This document shows positions 28,401 to 35,583 of a stretch of 37,326 nucleotides of DNA, piece by piece (position 1 is the stretch's first letter; every line of letters starts with the position of its first letter). A program made the position numbers and the translations under genes. The notes below the pieces were generated by a model. That model saw nothing but the letters and a program-made list of their open reading frames with translations, did not search any database and was not told the origin of the DNA. The stretch spans positions 3,464,630 through 3,501,955 of the forward strand of contig NZ_ML123034.1 of the NCBI RefSeq assembly GCF_003846185.1, written 5' to 3'. The stretch comes from Streptomyces sp. ADI96-02 (GTDB taxonomy: Bacteria; Actinomycetota; Actinomycetes; Streptomycetales; Streptomycetaceae).

Positions 28401-29416
28401 CCGGTGTGGCGCTGGAAGACGCGGTGCTGTTCGGCGTGCGAGAGGCGCGCGTAGAGCGGCAGCACCTCGGTGTGTCTGAGGTTGCGCTTGTTCAGCGCGT
28501 CCGCCGTGTCCCGGATCTCGCGCTCGCCGGAGAGGAAGACCAGGACGTCGCCGGGGGCCTCGCCCGCCAGCTCGTCGACGGCGTCGCAGATCGCGGTGAT
28601 CTGGTCCCGGTCGGAGTCCTCGCCCTCCTCTTCGAGGAGCGGGCGGTAGCGGACCTCGACGGGATACGTACGCCCGCTGACCTCGACGACCGGCGCCTCG
28701 CCGAAGTGGCGCGCGAACCGCTCCGGGTCGATCGTCGCCGAGGTGATGACGACCTTCAGGTCGGGGCGGCGGGGCAGCAGCCGGGCCAGGTAGCCGAGGA
28801 GGAAGTCGATGTTCAGGGACCGCTCGTGGGCCTCGTCGATGATGATCGTGTCGTAGGCCAGCAGCTCGCGGTCCGTCTGGATCTCGGCGAGCAGGATGCC
28901 GTCCGTCATCAGCTTCAGATACGTCGACTCCGGGTTCACCTGGTCGGTGAAGCGGACCTTCCAGCCGACGGTCTCGCCCAACGGCGTCCGCAGCTCCTCC
29001 GCGACCCGCTCCGCGACCGTCCGCGCCGCGATCCGGCGGGGTTGGGTGTGCCCGATCATGCCCCGGACGCCGCGCCCCAGCTCCATACAGATCTTGGGGA
29101 TCTGCGTGGTCTTGCCGGACCCCGTCTCCCCGGCGACGATCACGACCTGGTGGTCGCGTATCGCCTCCAGGATCTCGTCCTTCTTCTGGCTGACCGGCAG
29201 CTCTTCCGGATACGAGAGGGCGGGCAGCCGGGCGGCGCGACCGGCGAGCCGTTCGGCCGCCCGGCCCGCCTCGGCCGCGATCTCGTCCAGCACGGACTGG
29301 CGGGCCTCGGGCTTGCGGATGCGGCGCGCTCCTTCGAGGCGCCGGCCGAGCCGGTTCGCGTCACGGAGCGAGAGCTGCCCGAGCTGGGACTGGAGATCGG
29401 CGAAGGAAGTAGACAT
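25484..29416 (-). CDS. hrpA: ATP-dependent DEAH-box RNA helicase HrpA
   Basis: 1310 residues, the usual length of bacterial HrpA. The helicase core has Walker A GETGSGKT (96-103), TQPRRIAARTVAERV, DEAH (194-197), SATIDPERF and, in the second RecA domain, the QRKGRCGR motif VI. An HA2/OB region and the long C-terminal DUF3418 domain follow. HrpA resolves stalled or collided ribosomes on mRNA in other bacteria. ATG 29416 begins MSTSFADLQSQLGQLSLRD, a typical start. The upstream region carries a 17-bp repeat. It is transcribed alone, toward tRNA-Asp. Confidence 0.97.
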   Translation of the reverse strand: MSTSFADLQSQLGQLSLRDANRLGRRLEGARRIRKPEARQSVLDEIAAEAGRAAERLAGRAARLPALSYPEELPVSQKKDEILEAIRDHQVVIVAGETGSGKTTQIPKICMELGRGVRGMIGHTQPRRIAARTVAERVAEELRTPLGETVGWKVRFTDQVNPESTYLKLMTDGILLAEIQTDRELLAYDTIIIDEAHERSLNIDFLLGYLARLLPRRPDLKVVITSATIDPERFARHFGEAPVVEVSGRTYPVEVRYRPLLEEEGEDSDRDQITAICDAVDELAGEAPGDVLVFLSGEREIRDTADALNKRNLRHTEVLPLYARLSHAEQHRVFQRHTGRRIVLATNVAETSLTVPGIKYVIDPGNARISRYSHRTKVQRLPIERISQASANQRKGRCGRTSDGICIRLYSEDDFLTRPEFTDPEILRTNLASVILQMTAAGLGDIERFPFIDPPDHRNIRDGVQLLQELGALDPGEKDPKKRLTPLGRKLSQLPVDPRLARMVIEADRNGCAREVMVIAAALSIQDPRERPSEKQTQADQQHARFKDETSDFLAYLNLWRYVREQQKERGSSSFRRMCKQEYLNFLRIREWQDIYAQLRTVAKQMGIAVEEPKADEGVPEQAVHTSLLAGLLSHIGLKDTEKNEYLGARGAKFAIFPGSALFKKQPRFVMSAELVETSRLWARVNARVEPEWIEPLAQHLLKRTYSEPHWEKDQAAVMAYERVTLYGVPIIAQRKINFGRIDQEASRDLFIRNALVEGDWRTHHQFFHDNRKLLGEVEELEHRARRRDILVDDETLFDFYDQRVPEHIVSGAHFDSWWKHKKREEPDALDFERSMLINEKAGAVTKDDYPDSWRQGKLKFRVTYQFEPGADADGVTVHIPLQVLNQVTSQGFDWQIPGLREEVVTELIRSLPKPIRRHYVPAPNYAEKFLDRAVPLQEPLPQTLARELQRMVGVPVTADDFDLGRVPDHLKITFRIVDERRRKVAEDKDLEALKLRLRPKARQALSQAAAATAGPSGESIERAGLTDWTIGTLNRVFETRRAGQPVKAYPALVDEGGTVAVRLFDTEAEQQQAMWRGTRRLIMLNIPVSPAKFASDRLTNQQKLALSRNPHGSVQALFEDCATAAADRLIAAHGGPAWDEKAFRTLYDKVRADLVDLTVRTIDQVQQVLAAWQACERRLKSTGSPTLAANAADVRGQLARLVPPGFVTATGLRRLPDLMRYLVAADRRLQQMPTAVQRDTTRMAKVHEMQDEYAWLLEQLPQGRPVPQEVLDIRWMIEELRVSYFAHALGTAFPVSDKRIVKAIDAAAP

Positions 29417-29546
29417 ACGGATCCCAGGATCTCACCCGGGCCCGAGGAGTGGCGAACCCATTTCGCGCGGGGTGCGTCACGCGGAGTGCGGTGACCGAGG
29501 AGGCGGGGGCGATCACGCCGCGTACCATTTCGGGCAGCCGACCCTT

Positions 29547-29631
29547 CAGCCGTCCAGCTCCCTCAGCCGTCCAGCTCCCTCAGCCGTCCAGCTCCCTCAG
29601 CCGTCCAGCTCCCTCAGCCGCCCAGCCCCGG
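29547..29631. repeat. 17-bp tandem repeat between hrpA and the secreted-protein gene
   Basis: cagccgtccagctccct occurs four times exactly (29547-29614), followed by a degenerate copy (29615-29631). It sits in the divergent promoter region, immediately before the ggaaagg of the next gene. Copy-number change would shift promoter spacing. Confidence 0.9.
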
Positions 29632-29644
29632 AAAGGCCCGAACC

Positions 29645-30157
29645 GTGTCCCGTACGCAGTGGTGCTGCCTGACGGCGGTGCTCGCGGTCGTCCTGGGGCT
29701 GCTGGGCGGAGCGATGGCGGGCCGGGCGGGCGCCGGGGCCGGGGCGGCGTCCCCGGCACCGGTCGCCGCAGCTGCCGGGGCGGGCCGGGCGACGGCTGCC
29801 GTGGCGGGGCCCGCGGCTGTCGTCGTCAACGCTCCCGGGGCGGGAGCCGCCGTCGACGCATCCGCGGCGGGACCCGCCGTCGCCTCCGTCGCCGCCGTCG
29901 ACGTACCCGTGGCAGGACCCACGGGCGGCGCGGACCACGAGATCCCGGGCTGCGGCCCGCGCGGCGGCCACGACGGCGGCGAGCCCGCCGTCCCCTCCCG
30001 GGGCCGCGCGGCGCACGACCAGGCCCCCGGCCTCGCACCGTGGGGGCTGCCCGCCGCGACGGGCGCGCCGTCGGCCGAACCGCCGCCCGGCATACGGGTG
30101 CGGCTCCCCGTCCCCGCGACCCCGACCCCCGTCGAACTCTCCGTGCTGCGGGTCTAG
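29645..30157 (+). CDS. Secreted Ala/Gly-rich protein of unknown function
   Basis: 170 residues from GTG 29645, with ggaaagg about 8 nt upstream. A short signal sequence (CCLTAVLAVVLGLLGGAMAG, about 7-26) is followed by about 65 low-complexity Ala/Gly/Val/Pro residues. A more conserved-looking end contains HEIPGCGPRGGHDGG (about 98-112) and a C-terminal PTPVELSVLRV. I do not recognise the family. The PxxxLSVLRV end resembles other short Streptomyces secreted proteins, but that is a recollection. It is followed by a hairpin (30171-30187) and the DsbA-like gene 129 bp on. Confidence 0.65.
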   Translation: MSRTQWCCLTAVLAVVLGLLGGAMAGRAGAGAGAASPAPVAAAAGAGRATAAVAGPAAVVVNAPGAGAAVDASAAGPAVASVAAVDVPVAGPTGGADHEIPGCGPRGGHDGGEPAVPSRGRAAHDQAPGLAPWGLPAATGAPSAEPPPGIRVRLPVPATPTPVELSVLRV

Positions 30158-30170
30158 AGCCTGTCGGACG

Positions 30171-30187
30171 GCCGCCCTTCGGGCGGC
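30171..30187 (+). terminator. Small hairpin after the secreted-protein gene
   Basis: gccgccc pairs with gggcggc around ttc, flanked by further partial complementarity (gtcggacg with gtccgac). It starts 13 bp after the stop. Confidence 0.5.
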
Positions 30188-30286
30188 GACGACAGTCCGA
30201 CGGCCGGCTCCGGGGCGTCCCGCCCCAGGGCCCGTCCCCGCTTCCGCTCTCTCCCCTCTGCCCGCACCACCAGCACGGAGTGCCGC

Positions 30287-31168
30287 ATGCCCACGTCCAC
30301 GAACACCCCCGAGCGCCCGGCCGACAGCCCCGCCGCGAAGTCCTCGAAGAAGCCCCTGGTCTACGGCGCGGTCGTGATCGCCGCCGCCGCTCTGCTCGGC
30401 TTCGCCTCCTACCGCGCCACCGCCCCCGACAGCTCCTCCCCGGACGCCTCCTCCGCCCCGGCCGCCGAGGTCTCCGCCGATCCCGCCGAGGGCGTCTACC
30501 CGGAGCTGGAGAAGCTGGCCCGCCGCGACGCGGGCGACAAGCTCGCCATCGGCCGGGCCGACGCCCCGGTCGTCCTCATCGAGTACGCCGACTTCAAGTG
30601 CGGCTACTGCGGCAAGTTCGCCCGCGACACCGAACCCGAGCTGATCGAGAAGTACGTCGACGAGGGCACGCTGCGCATCGAGTGGCGCAACTTCCCGATC
30701 TTCGGCAAGGAGTCCGAGAACGCCGCGCGCGCCGCGTGGGCGGCGGGGGAGCAGGACCGCTTCTGGGAGTTCCACCGGGCCGCCTACGCCAAGGGATCGA
30801 AGGAGAAGGGCTTCGGCAAGGACCAGGTCCGGGCGCTCGCCGAGGAGGCCGGAGTGCGGGACCTGGCCCGGTTCATGAAGGACCTGGACGGCGAGCGCGC
30901 CCGCGCCGCCGTCGCGAAGGACCAGGAGCAGGCGTACGGCATCGGCGCCACCTCCACCCCCTCCTTCCTGATCAACGGCCGCCCGATCGCCGGGGCGCAG
31001 CCGAAGGAGACCTTCACCCGGGCCATCGAGGCGGCGGCCCAGCGGGCGGGGACCAGCGGCAGCGCGGGTGCCGGCGGCAGTGCTCGTGGCAGCGCGGGCG
31101 CCACCGGCAGCGCCGGGACCACCGGCAGCGCGGGCGCCACCGGCAGCGCCGGGAACTCCGCCAAGTGA
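30287..31168 (+). CDS. Membrane-anchored DsbA-like thioredoxin-fold oxidoreductase
   Basis: 293 residues. A basic N-terminus and one membrane segment (about 24-42) anchor an extracytoplasmic thioredoxin-fold domain. The active site is C105-G-Y-C108 in ADFKCGYCGKF, and the cis-proline loop reads GATSTPSFLING (near 222-233). The helical insertion typical of DsbA proteins lies between. It forms or isomerises disulfides in exported proteins. The last 35 residues are Gly-Ser-Ala-Thr repeats from an 18-bp DNA repeat. ATG 30287 has cggag 7 nt upstream. Its TGA overlaps the GTG of the CcdA-like gene, so the two are translationally coupled. Confidence 0.93.
   Translation: MPTSTNTPERPADSPAAKSSKKPLVYGAVVIAAAALLGFASYRATAPDSSSPDASSAPAAEVSADPAEGVYPELEKLARRDAGDKLAIGRADAPVVLIEYADFKCGYCGKFARDTEPELIEKYVDEGTLRIEWRNFPIFGKESENAARAAWAAGEQDRFWEFHRAAYAKGSKEKGFGKDQVRALAEEAGVRDLARFMKDLDGERARAAVAKDQEQAYGIGATSTPSFLINGRPIAGAQPKETFTRAIEAAAQRAGTSGSAGAGGSARGSAGATGSAGTTGSAGATGSAGNSAK
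31088..31159. repeat. 18-bp in-frame repeat at the 3' end of the DsbA-like gene
   Basis: Four 18-bp units, alternating ggcagcgcgggcgccacc and ggcagcgccgggaccacc types, so also two copies of a 36-bp unit. It encodes Gly-Ser-Ala-Gly-Ala/Thr-Thr. Confidence 0.85.
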
Positions 31169-32037
31169 CCCCGGACATCGGCTACTTCGCCGCCTTCCTC
31201 GGCGGTCTGCTCGCCCTGGTCAGTCCGTGCAGCGCCCTGCTGCTGCCGGCCTTCTTCGCGTACTCCATCGACTCCGCCTCGCGCCTGCTGGCCCGGACCG
31301 GCATCTTCTACGCGGGGCTCGCCACCACGCTCGTACCGCTCGGCGCGGCCGGTTCGTACGCGGGCCGGCTCTTCTACGGCCACCGGGACGCCCTGGTGAC
31401 CGGGGCCGGCTGGCTGATCATCGCGCTCGGCGTGGCGCAGATCGCCGGCCTGGGCTTCGCCTCGCGGCGCATCGCGGCCCTCAGCGGCCGGATCCGCCCG
31501 ACCACCGCGTTCTCGGTCTACGCCCTGGGCGCGGTCTACGGGCTGGCCGGCTTCTGCGCCGGGCCGATCCTCGGCAGCGTCCTGACCGTGGCGGCGGTCA
31601 GCGGCAGTCCGGTCTACGGCGGGCTGCTGCTGGCGGTCTACGCGCTGGGCATGGCGGTGCCGCTGTTCGTGCTCGCCCTGCTCTGGGAGCGCTTCGACCT
31701 CGGGCGGCGCACCTGGCTGCGCGGTCGCGCGGTCCGGCTCGGGCGGTTCGAACTGCACACCACGTCACTGCTGTCCGGGCTGTTCTTCATCGGCCTGGGC
31801 GCGCTCTTCCTGGTGTACGACGGGACGACCGCGCTGCCCGGTCTGCTGGGGGTCGACGACTCGTTCGCCGTCGAGCAGTGGGCGCAGCGTGCGGGCGAAC
31901 GGGTGCCGGACGCGGTGCTGCTGGGGTCCGTGGTGCTCGTGGTGCTGCTGGTACTCGGCCTGCGCGCCTGGCGGCGGCGCGGCGCGGTTGCGGACGAGGA
32001 GGCGGAGTCCGGAGTGAAGGAGGACGAGCGCGTGTGA
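31165..32037 (+). CDS. CcdA/DsbD-like membrane electron-transfer protein
   Basis: 290 residues with about six membrane segments and a charged C-terminal tail. It belongs to the CcdA/DsbD transmembrane family, which passes electrons from cytoplasmic thioredoxin to outside thiols. The paired cysteines are C22 in VSPCSALLLPAFFAY and C131 in AGFCAGPILGS, in helices 1 and 4 as expected. The GTG start overlaps the stop of the DsbA-like gene by 4 nt. No cytochrome c synthesis gene is adjacent, so the DsbA-like protein is the likely partner. It ends at the perfect stem at 32043-32073. Confidence 0.92.
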   Translation: MTPDIGYFAAFLGGLLALVSPCSALLLPAFFAYSIDSASRLLARTGIFYAGLATTLVPLGAAGSYAGRLFYGHRDALVTGAGWLIIALGVAQIAGLGFASRRIAALSGRIRPTTAFSVYALGAVYGLAGFCAGPILGSVLTVAAVSGSPVYGGLLLAVYALGMAVPLFVLALLWERFDLGRRTWLRGRAVRLGRFELHTTSLLSGLFFIGLGALFLVYDGTTALPGLLGVDDSFAVEQWAQRAGERVPDAVLLGSVVLVVLLVLGLRAWRRRGAVADEEAESGVKEDERV

Positions 32038-32042
32038 CACGG

Positions 32043-32073
32043 CGAAGGCCCCGTCCACCGGACGGGGCCTTCG
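32043..32073. terminator. Bidirectional terminator, ccdA-like / tRNA-Phe
   Basis: A perfect 14-bp stem cgaaggccccgtcc (32043-32056 with 32060-32073) and 3-nt loop, 5 bp after the CcdA-like stop and 2 bp from the 3' end of the minus-strand tRNA-Phe. Confidence 0.85.
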
Positions 32074-32075
32074 GG

Positions 32076-32152
32076 TGGTGGCTGGGGCCGGGATCGAACC
32101 GGCGACCTATCGCTTTTCAGGCGATCGCTCGTACCAACTGAGCTACCCAGCC
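32076..32152 (-). tRNA. tRNA-Phe (anticodon GAA), CCA encoded
   Basis: 77 nt on the minus strand including CCA: acceptor GGCTGGG/CCCAGCC, anticodon stem-loop ATCGC-CTGAAAA-GCGAT (GAA), T-loop TTCGATC. Last gene of the Glu-Asp-Phe cluster. Confidence 0.95.
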
Positions 32153-32174
32153 ACGCAGCGCACTAGGGCTGCAG

Positions 32175-32249
32175 CGGTCCTGACGGGATTTGAACCCGCG
32201 GCCTCCACCTTGACAGGGTGGCGAGCACTCCAAACTGCTCCACAGGACC
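32175..32249 (-). tRNA. tRNA-Asp (anticodon GUC), second copy
   Basis: 75 nt, identical to 25207-25281. It lies 22 bp from tRNA-Phe and 38 bp from tRNA-Glu, so the three are probably one transcript. Confidence 0.95.
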
Positions 32250-32287
32250 AAGCAATGTGCGAAACAAGTCTCGCACACGGTAAAGCG

Positions 32288-32360
32288 TGCCCCCAACGGG
32301 ATTCGAACCCGTGCTACCGCCTTGAAAGGGCGGCGTCCTGGGCCACTAGACGATGAGGGC
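32288..32360 (-). tRNA. tRNA-Glu (anticodon UUC)
   Basis: 73 nt on the minus strand: acceptor GCCCTCA/TGGGGGC (with one G-T pair), anticodon stem-loop CCGCC-CTTTCAA-GGCGG (TTC), T-loop TTCGAAT. No CCA is encoded. First gene of the cluster. Confidence 0.94.
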
Positions 32361-32440
32361 TAAGGGCCCGCCTGTTCGCTTTGCAGCGCGTCGGGGACGT
32401 GAGAAGCATATGGGATGGGTGGAGCTATCGCCAAAACGGT

Positions 32441-34084
32441 TTACCGGGAGGGCTCCGAGGGTGTCGCGGAGGACGGCGAGGAGCCGGCCGGGGCGGTCGG
32501 CGAGGGGGCGCGCCGGTCCAGGTTCTCCTGCGGCAGATGGCGGCTGACCTCGGCGGTCGTCAGTCCGAGGCCGCCCAGCGTGATCTCGTCCCAGGCCTGG
32601 AGCCGGCGGGTGGAGCGGTCCAGGTAGAGCACCGAGGCGCGCACCTTCTCCGGCTTCTCGTTCTGCACGGCGCGCAGCCCGCCGCCGCCCGTGGAGCCCT
32701 CGACCTTCAGCCGCGTACCCAGCTTCAACTGCTCGTTGACCCGTCGGTGCACGTGTCCGGCGAGCACCAGCGGCACGGTGCCGTCGGTCTCCCGGGCGGT
32801 GACCGGATCGTGGGCGACGGCGATGTCGACCGGGGTCCCGGCCCGCTCCTGGTCGCGGAGGGCCGAGGCGAGGCGCATGCCCTCGAACCGGGCGGCCGGC
32901 CGGCCCCCGGCGGGAGCGGACCGGTCCGGGGTGAACTGCGCGTCGCCGGTGCCCGCGATCCGCAGCCCCGCCACGTCAACGGCCCGGCCGTCGTCGAGGA
33001 CCCGGACGTTGCGGAAGCCCCGCAGGTAGTCCTGTGTGACCTTCGAGTCGTGGTTGCCGCGCACCCAGACGTAGGGCGCGCCGAGGTCCCGGATCGGGTC
33101 GAGGAAGCCGTTCTCCGGGGCGGAGCCGTGGTCCATGGTGTCGCCGGAGTCGATGATCACGTCGATCTCGTACTGCTCGACGAGCGAGGCGATGATGTGC
33201 CACGCGGCCGGGTTGAGGTGGATGTCGGAGACGTGCAGGGCCCGGATCGTGCCGGGGTCCGGCTGGTACACGGGCAGCGTGGACGTGGCGTCGTACAGCT
33301 TGGTGACGTTGGTGACGAGCCGGGCCAGTTCCTGCTGGTAGACGTCGAACTCGGCGACGATCGAGCGGGCGTCGCCGACCAGGGACGGGGCGCTGGACAG
33401 CAGCCCGGAGAACCGGGGCTCCAGGACGGACTTCGGATTCCAGGTGGCGTACGCGCTGACGCCCGAGGCGGCCAGCAGGGTCAGGGCGAGCCCGCCGGCG
33501 GCCAGCGCGCGGCGCGGGCGGCGGTAGACGACCAGGCCGAGCGCGGTGGCGCCGGAGACGACGGCCACGCAGGAGCGCACGGCCAGCTCCCGGGTGCCGG
33601 AGGCGACGTCCCGGGTGACCTCGTCCTGGAGGCCGGAGAACCGTTCCGGCTGATCGACCAGGGCCTGGGAGCGTTCCGGGTCCAGCCGGTCCACGTCCAC
33701 GTCCAGGCGGAGCGGCGCGACGTGCGAGTCCAGCTCCAGGGCCCCGAGCGGGGCCACGTTGATGCGGCTTCCGCCCGAGAGGGAGGGGCGCAGCGTCATG
33801 TTCGTGTCCATGGGGCCGACCGGGGTACGGATGCTGCCGACGACCAGCAGCCCGAGCCAGGCGCCCAGCACCACGACCGCGCCCAGGGCGAGGGCGCGCG
33901 TGAACGGGTTCGGCGCGGGGCCGAGCGCGACGGTCCGCGCGGGCCGGGAGCCGCCCAGGCCGGTGCGGGGCCGGGAGCCGGAGCGCGCGGCGGGACGCGC
34001 GCCGGTGCGGGTGCGCGGGGGCAGGAGCTGGTTGAGGCGGTGCCGGACGCGGTCGGCTGCGGCACGGAACGGGGCGCGGACCAT
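32441..34084 (-). CDS. Membrane metallophosphoesterase
   Basis: 547 residues from ATG 34084 (ATG 34117 is an alternative). Basic N-terminal tail, then membrane segments at about 62-82, 168-186 and 196-213, with the phosphoesterase domain after them. All calcineurin-type motifs are present: VSDIHLN (D287, H289), SGDTMD (314-318), RGNHD (343-346) and AGHVH near 455. It is therefore likely an active two-metal phosphodiesterase or phosphatase held at the membrane; the substrate is unknown. The C-terminal tail is Ser/Pro-rich. No good ribosome-binding site precedes either start. Divergent from the zincin gene at 34197. Confidence 0.9.
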   Translation of the reverse strand: MVRAPFRAAADRVRHRLNQLLPPRTRTGARPAARSGSRPRTGLGGSRPARTVALGPAPNPFTRALALGAVVVLGAWLGLLVVGSIRTPVGPMDTNMTLRPSLSGGSRINVAPLGALELDSHVAPLRLDVDVDRLDPERSQALVDQPERFSGLQDEVTRDVASGTRELAVRSCVAVVSGATALGLVVYRRPRRALAAGGLALTLLAASGVSAYATWNPKSVLEPRFSGLLSSAPSLVGDARSIVAEFDVYQQELARLVTNVTKLYDATSTLPVYQPDPGTIRALHVSDIHLNPAAWHIIASLVEQYEIDVIIDSGDTMDHGSAPENGFLDPIRDLGAPYVWVRGNHDSKVTQDYLRGFRNVRVLDDGRAVDVAGLRIAGTGDAQFTPDRSAPAGGRPAARFEGMRLASALRDQERAGTPVDIAVAHDPVTARETDGTVPLVLAGHVHRRVNEQLKLGTRLKVEGSTGGGGLRAVQNEKPEKVRASVLYLDRSTRRLQAWDEITLGGLGLTTAEVSRHLPQENLDRRAPSPTAPAGSSPSSATPSEPSR

Positions 34085-34196
34085 TGGGCCCGTATGCCCC
34101 GATACGGCTCCGCCCATGCGGGACGCCCGTCGCGGCGGGCGGGCCGAACCGCTCACGGCAGGCCCGCGCCGCGCCGCCGTACGTGACAATGGCCGG

Positions 34197-34547
34197 GTGC
34201 TGGAGATGACGCGCGAACAGTTCGAAGAGCTGGTGAGCCAGGCTCTGGACCGGATTCCGCCGGAGCTGACGCGGCTGATGGACAACGTCGCGGTGTTCGT
34301 CGAGGACGAACCCGACCCCGGCGACCCCGACCTGCTCGGGCTCTACGAGGGCACCCCGCTCACCGACCGAGGCGAGTGGTACGCCGGGGTGCTGCCGGAC
34401 CGGATCACCATCTACCGCGGGCCGACGCTGCGGATGTGCGAGTCCGAGGACGACGTGGTCGCCGAGACGGAGATCACCGTGGTGCACGAGATCGCCCACC
34501 ACTTCGGCATCGACGACGACCGGCTGCACGCCCTGGGATACGGGTGA
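34197..34547 (+). CDS. Minimal zincin metallopeptidase family protein
   Basis: 116 residues of the small actinobacterial zincin family (formerly DUF1025). The zinc motif is intact: H97-E98-I-A-H101-H-F-G104-I-D-D107, a HExxHxxGxxD pattern. Conserved segments are PPELTRLMDNVAVFVEDEP (21-39), LLGLYEGTPLT and YRGPTLRMCES. It is cytoplasmic by sequence. Substrate unknown. GTG 34197 gives the usual VLEMTREQFEELV start; there is no ribosome-binding site there, but GACAAT ends 6 nt upstream, so the transcript may be leaderless. ATG 34206 is an alternative. Confidence 0.88.
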   Translation: MLEMTREQFEELVSQALDRIPPELTRLMDNVAVFVEDEPDPGDPDLLGLYEGTPLTDRGEWYAGVLPDRITIYRGPTLRMCESEDDVVAETEITVVHEIAHHFGIDDDRLHALGYG

Positions 34548-34777
34548 GGGGGCGCGCCGGCGGGTGAGGGAGCCGTCGCCGTACGGCTGCCGCAGTACCG
34601 CCACCGCCACCGCCGTCTGCGTCGGCGGGTCGCGGGAGGGCTCGGTCCGGGCCGGGCCGGCGGGCGGGTGGCACTTCGGGCGTGTCTCCGGCGGGGTCGG
34701 GGGAGTTGGGCACGACGCCACGCCGTACCGCCCGCCCCGCTCCGCTCCGCAGTCTCCTCGCCCCGGAGGTGCCACCC

Positions 34778-35353
34778 GTGCGCCCTTTGTCCGCCCCCGT
34801 CCGCTGGGCAGCCGTCACCGCGCTGACGATCGCCGCGTCCACCGGCTGTATGAGCGTCAACGACGACGCCGCCGGCCCCAGCCCCTCCCGGTCCGCCGAC
34901 CCGAAGGGCTCGGCCGCCGAGCCGGACGGCGACACGGTGCCCGGCTCCGGACGGGCCGGCTTCCTCGGCGGCGACGCCCACACCCACTCCGACCGGGAGG
35001 CTTCCGGCGACGCCCCGCGGCCGGACGCCTCGGGCGTGGCGGCGTCGTCCGCGCCCCGGGACCCGCGCCCCGAACCCGGCGCCCCGCACCCGACCGGTCC
35101 CGGCCGCGCCCCGACGCCGACGCCCTCGACGCCGGGACCCGGGGAGCCGCCACCGGTCACCCCGGAGCCGCCGAGCCAGCCGTCCCCCGATCCGGACCCG
35201 GACCCGGAGCCCGAACCGGTGCCCTCCCCCACCCCGGAACCGCCCCCCTCGGCCTCCCCGGCGGCACAGCTGCGGACCCAGGCTCTCGGTGGCCGTCGGG
35301 ACGGCGTGCCGCTGCGGACGCCGCAGGCATCGCCGCAGGTGGGGCCGGTGTAG
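34778..35353 (+). CDS. Proline-rich putative lipoprotein
   Basis: 191 residues from GTG 34778, with ggagg 8 nt upstream. A signal segment (VRWAAVTALTIAASTGC) ends in a plausible lipobox cysteine near residue 23. The rest is low-complexity: Ser/Asp/Pro-rich, then a Pro/Asp/Glu run near 125-160 typical of cell-wall-spanning linkers. I see no folded domain. A surface-anchored spacer protein is one possibility. The longer ORF from 34682 lacks a ribosome-binding site. Confidence 0.6.
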   Translation: MRPLSAPVRWAAVTALTIAASTGCMSVNDDAAGPSPSRSADPKGSAAEPDGDTVPGSGRAGFLGGDAHTHSDREASGDAPRPDASGVAASSAPRDPRPEPGAPHPTGPGRAPTPTPSTPGPGEPPPVTPEPPSQPSPDPDPDPEPEPVPSPTPEPPPSASPAAQLRTQALGGRRDGVPLRTPQASPQVGPV

Positions 35354-35400
35354 CCGGGGTCGCGAAGTCGGCGGTTTGCGCAAGGTGGGGGGAGGTGCGT

Positions 35401-35583
35401 ATGGTGGTAGATCGTTTGATCCCATTGCCCGGCGCCGACACAGAAGAGCGCCGTGTGGCGCGTACTCTCCCTTGCCGTGGCTGGACCGCATTGAGGCGGT
35501 CGAAATTGCGAAAACACGGAGTTACGGGCGCGTGCCGAGACTCCGGAAGGTTTCGCATTTCGCATGTCAATTTCCAGTTCTGA
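35401..35583 (+). CDS. Candidate small ORF in the helicase leader (60 codons)
   Basis: ATG 35401 follows ggggggaggtgcgt, one of the best Shine-Dalgarno sequences in the window. The product begins MVVDRLIPLPGADTEERRV, is strongly basic in the middle (ALRRSKLRKHG) and ends RISHVNFQF. It overlaps the first 20 nt of the helicase gene in another frame. Codon use is not typical for the genome, so it may be a regulatory leader ORF rather than a functional protein. Confidence 0.35.
   Translation: MVVDRLIPLPGADTEERRVARTLPCRGWTALRRSKLRKHGVTGACRDSGRFRISHVNFQF

Noticed and set aside
25250..29494. A 1414-codon plus-strand ORF opposite hrpA
   Set aside because: Antisense shadow of hrpA; no ribosome-binding site and no recognisable domain, while the minus strand carries every helicase motif.
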